From Planctomycetota bacterium (lineage in GTDB: Bacteria > Planctomycetota > PUPC01), in NCBI GenBank assembly GCA_003559755.1, contig PWKM01000119.1, forward strand, positions 1 to 5,818: a DNA stretch of 5,818 bases, written 5' to 3'. This document shows positions 1 through 5,800 of the stretch, one piece after another. Within the stretch, counting starts at the first letter, position 1. Every line of letters starts with the position of its first letter. The position numbers and the translations under genes are program-made. The notes under the pieces were generated by a model. The model did not search any database and was not told the DNA's origin. It saw only the letters and a program-made list of their open reading frames with translations.

Positions 1-1
1 C

Positions 2-982
2 GAACTCGCCGAACACTGCTCCCCCGTCCTGATGCCGATGGGCAGCATCTACACGTGGAACGGGCTCCGGCAGGTCCGGCGGCTCCGCCGCTACATCAAC
101 GAGCACGGCATCGACATTGTCCAGACGTTTATGGTCAAGGCGAACCTCCTCGGCTGCTTCGCGGCCCGGCGGTCGCGCTGCCGGGTCCTGCTCAGCAGCC
201 GCCGCAACACAAACTATTGGATTACACCGTTCTATCGGCGGCTGTACCGATATATGAACCGTTTCACCACGCGGCTGGTCGCGAACTCGGAGCGGGTCAA
301 GCGGACGATCTGCGAGGTCGAGGGCGTCGCTCCGGAGAAGGTGGACGTGCTGTACAACGGGGTGGACACGGCTCGGTACGCGCCCGGCTCCGGCGATCCG
401 GCGGTCGCCCGGGCGCTGGGCGTCCCGGACCGCGCCGGGGTCGTGGGCATCGTCGCCAACCTCCGCCCGGTCAAGGATCACGCCCTGTTCCTCCGGGCGG
501 CGAAGCGGGTGAGCGAGCAGGTCGAGGAATCCGCGTTCCTGCTGGTGGGGACCGGCCCGCTCCGCGACGAGCTGGCCCGGCTCGCCGACGGGCTGGGCAT
601 CGCCGACCGGGTGTTCTTCAGTGACGGGCGGGGCGAGGTCCCCGATTACCTCTCCCGGATGGACGTCGCCTGCCTGACATCCCGGACCGAGGGGTTCTCG
701 AACGCCATCCTCGAGTACATGGCGGCCGGGCTGCCCGTCGTGGCGACCGACGTGGGCGGAAACGGCGAGGCGCTCGAAAACGGCGTCTCCGGATATCTCG
801 TCGCAGACCGCGATCCGGACGCCCTGGCCCGGCCCGTCGTCGAACTGCTGACCGACGGGGCGAAGCGAGAGCAGATGGGCCGCGCCGGGCTGGAACGCTG
901 CCGGAAAATCTTCGATATCAGCCGGGCCGTCCGCCGATACGAAGAGTATTACGCTTCACTGGTCACGGAGGCCGACAGATGA
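2..982 (+). CDS. Glycosyltransferase family 4 (GT-B fold), 5' end outside window
   Basis: Transfers a sugar from a nucleotide-sugar donor to a growing surface glycan or lipid-linked saccharide, at the cytoplasmic side of the membrane; the specific sugar cannot be read from sequence. The frame is open from base 2, so the ATG at 32 is internal. 326 residues are visible, and a usual family length of about 370 implies that some 50 N-terminal residues are missing. The end of the N-terminal domain shows the family pattern IDIVQTFMVKANLLG. The linker LYNGVDTARY leads into the C-terminal donor-binding domain, which has NLRPVKDHALFL (donor-phosphate Lys codon at 473-475), LVGTGPLRDEL, and the EX7E motif TEGFSNAILE with its Glu codons at 689-691 and 713-715. 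AAGLPVVATDVGG follows, as expected. The gene overlaps the acyltransferase by ATGA, indicating translational coupling in a glycan operon. The family is very likely; the substrate is unknown. Confidence 0.93.
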   Translation, partial: ELAEHCSPVLMPMGSIYTWNGLRQVRRLRRYINEHGIDIVQTFMVKANLLGCFAARRSRCRVLLSSRRNTNYWITPFYRRLYRYMNRFTTRLVANSERVKRTICEVEGVAPEKVDVLYNGVDTARYAPGSGDPAVARALGVPDRAGVVGIVANLRPVKDHALFLRAAKRVSEQVEESAFLLVGTGPLRDELARLADGLGIADRVFFSDGRGEVPDYLSRMDVACLTSRTEGFSNAILEYMAAGLPVVATDVGGNGEALENGVSGYLVADRDPDALARPVVELLTDGAKREQMGRAGLERCRKIFDISRAVRRYEEYYASLVTEADR

Positions 983-1566
983 GAAGAGCCGTCAAGATGC
1001 TCTTGAACTGGCTGTGCGTGCTGCTCGTATTCCCGGCCGCACTCCTGGCTGGTTTTGGCCGGTTCAAGCCGGGATTTGACTTCTTCGCCCAACTGTTCGC
1101 ACTGGCACCGGGCATCCCCGGGGTGCTTGTGCGACGGGCGTATTACTTCCTCACTTTGGAGTCCTGCTCGCTGGAATGCGTGTTGTCGTTCGGCGTCTTC
1201 TGTTCGCGTCGCTCAACCGTGATCGAGCACAATGTATCACTTGGCCCAAACATTGTGATTGGACGCGCTCATATCGGCCATCACGTGTTGATCGGCCCGA
1301 ACACGCAATTACTCAGCGGCCGCCATCATCACATTCGGGATGAGGACGGGAGCTTTACGGCTCCGGGAGAAACCTCAGTGAAAATCAATATCGGCCCAAA
1401 TGCATGGATCGGAGCGTCCTGCGTGGTCATGGCCGACGTGGGCGAAGGGACGACCATCGGAGCCGGGTCGGTCGTCGTCGATCCGATTCCCGCCGGGGTG
1501 CTCGCCGTGGGCGCACCCGCCCGGGTAATCAGGGAGCTCGCCCCCTCAGACCGCAAGCCGAACTGA
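979..1566 (+). CDS. Hexapeptide-repeat (left-handed beta-helix) acyltransferase with N-terminal membrane segment
   Basis: Probably an O- or N-acetyltransferase using acetyl-CoA that modifies a sugar of the glycan made by the upstream glycosyltransferase. Its 195 residues start with a basic tip and one hydrophobic segment (about residues 7-26), so the enzyme is likely membrane-associated. From about residue 78 the imperfect hexapeptide ladder appears in short blocks (VSLGPN, IVIGRA, HIGHHV, LIGPNT), resumes at INIGPN, WIGASC and TTIGAGS, and ends with the typical family tail GVLAVGAPARVIRE. A loop with SGRHHHI (His 116-118) interrupts the ladder where xenobiotic-acetyltransferase-like enzymes carry their catalytic His; which His acts is inference. 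The start is supported by GGAGG at 967-971, 7 bases ahead of the ATG, and by the ATGA overlap. Resembles WcaF- and NodL-type enzymes by eye. Base composition over roughly 1020-1420 looks less GC-rich than in the neighbours. Confidence 0.88.
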   Translation: MRRAVKMLLNWLCVLLVFPAALLAGFGRFKPGFDFFAQLFALAPGIPGVLVRRAYYFLTLESCSLECVLSFGVFCSRRSTVIEHNVSLGPNIVIGRAHIGHHVLIGPNTQLLSGRHHHIRDEDGSFTAPGETSVKINIGPNAWIGASCVVMADVGEGTTIGAGSVVVDPIPAGVLAVGAPARVIRELAPSDRKPN

Positions 1567-1643
1567 GTGTTCGCCGGGCAGTCCTGATTCGGAAACACGT
1601 GCTCAGCAACACCGTTTTGGAGATGCGACGCCGTTTGAACCGC

Positions 1644-1671
1644 TTGACTTGCGGGGGGGTATTCGTACAGT
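1644..1671 (+). promoter_or_regulatory. Possible sigma-70-like promoter reading into the hairpin region
   Basis: TTGACT at 1644-1649 matches the -35 consensus in five of six positions. After a 16-bp spacer, TACAGT at 1666-1671 matches the -10 consensus in four of six, including the important T1, A2 and T6. Transcription would begin near 1678, pass through the hairpins and meet the terminator-like structure ending at 1902. The promoter could therefore serve a short RNA, or the aro gene if read-through occurs. A chance match is possible. Confidence 0.35.
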
Positions 1672-1748
1672 GTTTATCAGGTGCTTTTAGCACGACAGCG
1701 CTGCTTTTAACTGCGTCCTGCGTTCGGCCAGTCCGGCGGAACGGGCCG

Positions 1749-1816
1749 GACAGGCAGGAATGCCTGCCCACCGTTCGAGGCGTACCGCGTGGGTGGGGCA
1801 GACATTCTTGTCTGCC
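1749..1816. repeat. REPIN-like element: two inverted hairpin copies around a 27-base spacer
   Basis: The right hairpin has an 8-bp stem GGCAGACA/TGTCTGCC (1797-1804 with 1809-1816) and a TTCT loop. The left hairpin (1749-1756 with 1761-1768, loop GGAA) is its inverted copy: its reverse complement agrees with 1796-1816 at 17 of 21 positions. Two of the four differences are a compensatory pair (A1802-T1811 on the right, G1754-C1763 on the left), another keeps a G-T wobble on the minus strand, and the fourth is in the loop. CCCACC (1767-1772) and GGTGGG (1792-1797) inside can also pair. This is the architecture of REP doublets (REPINs), which are spread by RAYT-type Y1 transposases acting in trans. 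Only one element and no transposase is visible here, so mobility is inference. Confidence 0.6.
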
Positions 1817-1864
1817 GCCGACAGCCGAAGCGGACCAGGACCGGGCGAACGCCCGGACAGTGTT

Positions 1865-1902
1865 ACCGAGCGGACGCCACGCATGCGGCCCTCGGTTTTT
1901 TT
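1865..1902 (+). terminator. Likely Rho-independent terminator
   Basis: CCGAG (1866-1870) pairs with CTCGG (1891-1895). The 20-base interior can form a further GCC/GGC pairing (1876-1878 with 1887-1889), and seven T residues follow at 1896-1902. It lies 300 bases after the acyltransferase stop and 65 bases before the aro fusion start. It could end the glycan operon or a short transcript from the promoter at 1644-1671. The stem is short for its loop size, which lowers confidence. Confidence 0.45.
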
Positions 1903-1967
1903 GACCATTTGCCGAAGACACCACAATAGACAGCCACCCTGCATTGTAGACCAAAGGCGAGCGGAAA

Positions 1968-3584
1968 ATGAGAATCGTGATTGCCGGCCCGAAGGCGTCC
2001 GGGAAAACCACCGTCGGGGCCGCGTTGGCCGAGACACTGCGCATTCCGTTTACAGACCTCGACGACCTCGTCCTGCAGAAGGCGGCGGAAAACGGCGTCG
2101 GGGCCAAGACCTGCGCGGAACTATTCCAGGCCCTGGGTGAGGAGAGGTTCCGCGAATTAGAGCGAGCCGCCATCTCCACCCTGGATCGCCAGGGATATTT
2201 CGTGCTCGCCACCGGCGGTTCCACCTTGATCGACCGCGAGTCGCGCCGCCTCCTCCGCCCGGCATCGCTTTGGGTCTATTTGCTGGTGCCGCCCGAGCGA
2301 CTCTGGGAGCGGATCGAACGGGGCGACCTGCCGGCATATCTGAGGGATTCCAGCGACCCGCGCGCGGAATACGTCCGCCGCGTCGAGTGCATTGACGAGG
2401 TGCTTTCGCCTCGCTGCGATCTCTGTATTGACACGGAGAAAGAGGACGTCGAGGAGATCGTCGACGAGGTCGTGGAAGCCCTTCATCAGGAGTTGGCCGT
2501 GCAGGCCGGGGCGCCGAACACGCTGGGCGACATCGTTCGCCTGACTACATTCGGAGAGAGCCACGGCCCCCTGATCGGAGCGGTCCTCGACGGCGTTCGC
2601 CCCGGGCTTTCGCTGACGGCTGAAGACATCCAGCGCGACCTGGACCGCAGGCGACCGGGCCAAAGCGCCGTCGCCAGCGCCCGCAACGAGCCCGACAGGA
2701 TCGAGATCGTCTCCGGCGTGTTCGAGGGCAAGACAACCGGGGCGCCGATCGGCTTGCTGATACGGAACGCCGACAGCCGCTCGTCGCATTATGATGCAGT
2801 CAAGTACCTGTTCCGGCCCGGCCACGCTGATTTCACGTTCTGGCAGAAATACGGAATTCGCGATTATCGGGGCGGCGGCCGTTCGTCCGGGCGTGAGACC
2901 GCCACGCGGGTCGCGGGCGGGGCGGTGGCCCGCAAGATTCTCGAAGAGCGCGGGGTGACGATCCGGGCATACACGCTGCAGATCGGAGACATCCGGGCCG
3001 AGAACATCGATCACTCCGAGATTGAGCGGAACCCCGTACGCTGCCCCGATCGCGAGGCGGCCGAGAAAATGGAAGCGTTGATCCTGGACGCCCGGAAGAG
3101 CGGCGATTCCGTCGGCGGTATCGTGCAGGTGGAAGCCCTCGGCGTACCGGCCGGGCTGGGCGACCCCGTTTTCTCTAAGCTCGATGCGCGGCTCGGCCTG
3201 GCTCTGTTCTCGCTCGGCGCGGTCAAGGGCGTCGAGTTCGGCTGTGGCTTTGCCTGCGCCCGACTGCGGGGTTCGGAGAACAACGACCCGATGGAGGATG
3301 GCGAATTCCTCTCGAACAACGCGGGCGGAATCCTCGGAGGCATCTCCTCCGGCCAGCCCCTGCTGGCGCGGATCGCGGTCAAACCGACGCCGTCGATTGC
3401 CGGCGAGCAGAAGACGATGGACGTGCACGGGACGAACCGGACGATCCGTATTGAAGGCCGCCACGACCCTTGCATCGTGCCCCGGATTGTGCCGGTCGTA
3501 GAGGCGATGGTGGCGTTGACGCTCCTGGACGCCTGGGAGGTGCAGGACCGGCTCCGCCCCGACTGGAGCAAACACCCCACCTGA
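1968..3584 (+). CDS. Shikimate kinase-like / chorismate synthase fusion protein
   Basis: One uninterrupted 538-residue frame. Residues 1-172 are a shikimate kinase-like P-loop domain (ATP-dependent 3-phosphorylation of shikimate): Walker A GPKASGKTT (7-15), acidic pair D30/D32, shikimate-binding Arg expected at R62 in GEERFRELE, and ATGGS (81-85). The usual RPLL lid and the RxPLYxExA motif are not recognisable. Residues about 182-530 are a complete chorismate synthase (EPSP to chorismate, reduced FMN dependent): GESHG (196-200), RPGHADFTF, GGGRSSGRE (302-310), SNNAGGILGGISSG and RHDPCI with PVVEAM (498-514), close to the E. coli AroC type. The ATG at 1968 is the only sensible start, because an in-frame TAG at 1947 bounds it; AAAGG at 1953-1957 is a weak ribosome site. 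An internal GTG at 2499 could yield separate AroC. aroC function is nearly certain, kinase activity likely but unproven. gmhB follows after 24 bases. Confidence 0.93.
   Translation: MRIVIAGPKASGKTTVGAALAETLRIPFTDLDDLVLQKAAENGVGAKTCAELFQALGEERFRELERAAISTLDRQGYFVLATGGSTLIDRESRRLLRPASLWVYLLVPPERLWERIERGDLPAYLRDSSDPRAEYVRRVECIDEVLSPRCDLCIDTEKEDVEEIVDEVVEALHQELAVQAGAPNTLGDIVRLTTFGESHGPLIGAVLDGVRPGLSLTAEDIQRDLDRRRPGQSAVASARNEPDRIEIVSGVFEGKTTGAPIGLLIRNADSRSSHYDAVKYLFRPGHADFTFWQKYGIRDYRGGGRSSGRETATRVAGGAVARKILEERGVTIRAYTLQIGDIRAENIDHSEIERNPVRCPDREAAEKMEALILDARKSGDSVGGIVQVEALGVPAGLGDPVFSKLDARLGLALFSLGAVKGVEFGCGFACARLRGSENNDPMEDGEFLSNNAGGILGGISSGQPLLARIAVKPTPSIAGEQKTMDVHGTNRTIRIEGRHDPCIVPRIVPVVEAMVALTLLDAWEVQDRLRPDWSKHPT
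2488..2501 (+). promoter_or_regulatory. Internal ribosome site and GTG start at the aroK/aroC junction
   Basis: AGGAG (2488-2492) stands 6 bases ahead of an in-frame GTG (2499-2501, residue 178 of the fusion), exactly in the linker between the kinase and chorismate synthase domains. Initiation here would give a 361-residue protein, within the usual chorismate synthase length. The AGGAG also encodes part of a Gln-Glu pair, so chance is possible. Confidence 0.4.
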
Positions 3585-3608
3585 CGCGCATTCTGCGGAG
3601 ACCGATCG

Positions 3609-4190
3609 ATGCAACCGGCTGTGTTTCTTGACCGCGACGGGACGATCATCGAGGATCGCGGGCACCTGGGTGACCCGAAAGAGGTCCATTTCTTCCCGGA
3701 CACGATCCCCGCCCTGCGGCAACTCCAGGAGCACGCCCTGCTGTTCGTCGTCACCCATCAGGCCGGCATCGCCAAAGGGCTGGTCACGGACCGAGAAGTG
3801 CGCCTGGTCAACCGCCATGTGACCGACCACCTGGCGCGGGCGGGCATCTCCATCCGGGAGGTGTACGTCTGCCCACACGACCGGTCCGAGGAATGCCGAT
3901 GCATCAAGCCCAACCCGTACCATCTGCACCTGGCAGCCCAGGAGTACGACATCGACCTTCTGCGATCCTTTGTACTGGGCGACCATCCCCACGACGTCGA
4001 ACTGGCCCGCAGGGCGGGGGCGACCGGCATCTATCTGTTGACCGGGCATGGCAGAAAACACCGGGACGAACTGCCCCCGGGAACGCTCGTGGCCGACGGC
4101 ATTGGCGAGGCGAGCCGGCGCGTGAAACAGGCCCTCACGACCGGCGTACCTGGCGTCGATTCCCGTCCGGCGGCAGCAGAGGAAGCGTGA
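3609..4190 (+). CDS. gmhB: D-glycero-D-manno-heptose 1,7-bisphosphate 7-phosphatase-like HAD enzyme
   Basis: A cytoplasmic HAD phosphatase, expected to remove the 7-phosphate from heptose bisphosphate on the way to ADP-heptose for the LPS inner core. The 193 residues match the family length (E. coli GmhB has 191). Motif I is FLDRDGT (nucleophile D8, general acid D10); motif II VVTHQAG (T49); the zinc site is C88-x-H90 with C96-x-C98; the motif III Lys is K100 in CIKPNP, where CRKP is usual; motif IV is LGDHPHD (D125, D129). ATG 3609 has GCGGAG at 3595-3600 and lies 24 bases after the aro fusion, so the two are probably co-transcribed. The related histidinol-phosphatase domain of HisB shares the same zinc motif and is the main alternative, but no histidine genes are nearby. 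Neighbouring glycan genes fit an LPS role. Confidence 0.83.
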   Translation: MQPAVFLDRDGTIIEDRGHLGDPKEVHFFPDTIPALRQLQEHALLFVVTHQAGIAKGLVTDREVRLVNRHVTDHLARAGISIREVYVCPHDRSEECRCIKPNPYHLHLAAQEYDIDLLRSFVLGDHPHDVELARRAGATGIYLLTGHGRKHRDELPPGTLVADGIGEASRRVKQALTTGVPGVDSRPAAAEEA

Positions 4191-4191
4191 C

Positions 4192-4264
4192 GAAACGGAT
4201 GTGCAGGCCGCCGCCTCGCCGCAGACGCAACACAAGACAATTTTTCAGCTCCGCATCCGTTTTT
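4192..4264 (+). terminator. Possible terminator after gmhB
   Basis: AAACGGATG (4193-4201) is the exact reverse complement of CATCCGTTT (4254-4262). The stem can be lengthened to 11 bp with one G-U wobble, and the right arm runs into TTTTT (4260-4264). It begins two bases after the gmhB stop and precedes the next promoter, as expected at the end of an operon. The 48-base loop is long for a classical terminator. Confidence 0.4.
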
Positions 4265-4282
4265 GGCTCACCGGCTGACCTG

Positions 4283-4311
4283 TTGACACCGTTTCGGGGC
4301 GCTGATAGACT
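4283..4311 (+). promoter_or_regulatory. Sigma-70-like promoter for the S41 protease gene
   Basis: TTGACA (4283-4288) matches the -35 consensus perfectly. A 17-bp spacer leads to TAGACT (4306-4311), four of six matches to the -10 consensus. Predicted transcription starts near 4318, giving a leader of about 40 bases to the ATG at 4360. No operator-like palindrome overlaps it. Confidence 0.65.
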
Positions 4312-4359
4312 GAAATAAGGGCGCACACACTTGCCCGACAACCGAATGGAGGATACCCG

Positions 4360-5730
4360 ATGAAGAACCGCAACCGCGAGCTGGCATTTGTCGTCATCGC
4401 TGTGCTCGTCCTCTCGTGCATCACGCTGGCCGGGCCGGACGACCGCCAGCCGAGAGGCGAGCTGTACGGACACTACGAGACCTTTGCCCGCATCGTCAAT
4501 ACGGTCCGGCAGCAGTATGTGGACGATGTCGAAATCGAGGAACTGTTCCAGAACGCATACTCCGGCATGCTGCAGGGGCTCGACCCCTACAGTGCGTTCC
4601 TGCCGCCCGAGGCGCTGGAGGACCTCGACGTGGAGACCCGGGGCGAGTTCGGCGGGCTCGGCATCGAGATCACGATCAACGAGCAGGGCTGGCTGACCGT
4701 CATCACCCCGATGGAGGGGACGCCCGCTTTCGAAGCCGGCGTGATGGCCGGGGATATCATCATCGAGATCGAGGGCGAGAGCACCCAGGGGATCGAACTG
4801 CGCCAGGCGGTCAACAAACTGCGCGGCCCGAAAGGCGAGCCGGTGACCATCACCGTTCTCCACGAGACCGGTCAGGAACGTAAGATCACGATCGTCCGGG
4901 ACATCATCGAGCTGCAGAGCATCAAGGCCGCCGAGATCATCGACGAGGACGCGGGGATCGGCTACATCCGGCTCTCGGCGTTCCAGGCGAACACCCCGCA
5001 GGAGCTCGACGAGGCCGTCGCCCGCCTGAAGGATCAGGGGATGAAAGCGCTGGTGATCGACCTGCGGTTCAACCCCGGCGGGCTGCTCAATTCGGCCATC
5101 CAGGTCGCCGATCGATTCATCGAGGAGGGCGTGATCGTTTCGACCAAGGGACGTGCCCAGGCGGACCGGGAGTTCAAGGCCCAGAAGCAGGGCACCTACG
5201 ACGACTTCCCCGTCGTCACCCTGATCAGTCGGCGGTCGGCCAGCGCCTCCGAAATCTTCGCCGGCGCAATGCAGGACCACCGCCGCGGCCTGCTCGTCGG
5301 CTCACGGACCCACGGCAAGGGATCGGTCCAGACGGTCTTCCCCTTCCGCGAGAACCGGTCAGCCATCCGCCTGACCACCGCCTACTACTACACCCCCTCC
5401 GGGCGCCTGATCCACCGCCGCCACGACGACAAGGAGCAGGAGGAGTGGGGCATCGTGCCCGACCACGAGGTCGATATTACTCTCGAGGAAGAGGCCCGAC
5501 TCTGGAACCACTGGCGGGAACAGCACATACGGCGCATCCGCGAGATGAACGACGAGAAGCCGGAGGTCGATCGACCGGACGACGAACGGGAACAGCCGCA
5601 ACTGCCCCAGGTTGACGAGGACACGGAAGTCGACGAGGAGCCGTTCAGAGACCGGGCGCTCGAGGCCGCAGTGGCCGCCCTCAAAACGGTAATGTGGACC
5701 CAGCAGCAGGGGACGCCCGCCCGGGACTGA
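4360..5730 (+). CDS. Exported PDZ-containing S41 C-terminal processing peptidase (CtpA/Prc family)
   Basis: A Ser-Lys protease that trims or degrades envelope proteins from their C-termini in the periplasm. Residues 1-25 form a signal: basic tip, hydrophobic core, then VLVLSC with Cys20, which fits a loose lipoprotein box; cleavage by signal peptidase I after LA (24) is the alternative. Residues about 95-182 are the PDZ domain (GGLGIEI, TPAFEAGVMAGDII). The S41 core has LRFNPGGLL (235-243), SASASEIFAGA with catalytic Ser295, and THGKGSVQ with Lys320 and Gln324; the Ser-Lys distance of 25 and the Gln at Lys+4 match E. coli Prc and B. subtilis CtpB. TAYYYTPSGRLIH and GIVPDHEV close the core. 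The tail (about 402-440) is rich in Asp, Glu and Pro. GGAGG at 4348-4352, 7 bases ahead of the ATG, fixes the start. It has its own promoter. Confidence 0.95.
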   Translation: MKNRNRELAFVVIAVLVLSCITLAGPDDRQPRGELYGHYETFARIVNTVRQQYVDDVEIEELFQNAYSGMLQGLDPYSAFLPPEALEDLDVETRGEFGGLGIEITINEQGWLTVITPMEGTPAFEAGVMAGDIIIEIEGESTQGIELRQAVNKLRGPKGEPVTITVLHETGQERKITIVRDIIELQSIKAAEIIDEDAGIGYIRLSAFQANTPQELDEAVARLKDQGMKALVIDLRFNPGGLLNSAIQVADRFIEEGVIVSTKGRAQADREFKAQKQGTYDDFPVVTLISRRSASASEIFAGAMQDHRRGLLVGSRTHGKGSVQTVFPFRENRSAIRLTTAYYYTPSGRLIHRRHDDKEQEEWGIVPDHEVDITLEEEARLWNHWREQHIRRIREMNDEKPEVDRPDDEREQPQLPQVDEDTEVDEEPFRDRALEAAVAALKTVMWTQQQGTPARD

Positions 5731-5800
5731 ACGCCCGCGTCACGGGCCGCTGCCCACGGCGCCCCCTTGCTCGCCCCTGCCAACCTGCTAGGTAAGGTGC

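Larger units (their letters stand above)
1567..1967. other. Intergenic region with clustered hairpins, no convincing gene
   Basis: This 401-base gap carries no frame with a plausible start, ribosome site and known motif; the longer open frames crossing it read through palindromes and change identity at each repeat. From left to right it holds a possible promoter (1644-1671); a small stem GTGCT/AGCAC with a TTT loop (1681-1693); the stem GTCCGG/CCGGAC (1731-1736 with 1746-1751); the inverted hairpin pair at 1749-1816; a perfect 6-bp stem CCGGGC/GCCCGG with a GAAC loop (1841-1856); and a terminator-like hairpin with seven T residues (1865-1902). The last 65 bases are the leader of the aro fusion gene and show no clear riboswitch or attenuator. 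Confidence 0.7.

Noticed and set aside
1749..1816. CRISPR repeat-spacer unit
   Set aside because: Only two copies, inverted rather than direct, with the spacing of a hairpin doublet and no cas gene.
1901..1927. TTGACC with CACAAT as a promoter just before the aro fusion
   Set aside because: The spacer is only 15 bp, the -10 match is weak, and the -35 overlaps the T run of the terminator; too poor to list.
1760..2140. Plus-strand frame starting inside the left hairpin, considered as an aromatic-amino-acid leader peptide
   Set aside because: No run of Trp, Phe or Tyr codons, no alternative antiterminator pairing with it, and it continues out of frame into the aro gene.
1529..2224. 231-codon minus-strand frame crossing the intergenic hairpins
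   Set aside because: It runs through the inverted repeats and into two unrelated genes; the repeat-derived peptides explain its apparent patterns.
2157..4235. 692-codon open frame on the minus strand opposite the aro fusion and gmhB
   Set aside because: It mirrors two well-identified plus-strand genes in GC-rich DNA, shows no protein motifs, and spans a gene boundary; a codon-bias shadow.
4135..5280. 381-codon minus-strand frame opposite the protease
   Set aside because: Antisense to a clearly coding S41 protease, no recognisable domain, Leu/Asp-rich shadow composition.
5731..5800. Terminator between the protease and the edge gene
   Set aside because: Only a 4-bp GGGC/GCCC stem at 5744-5755 and no T run.
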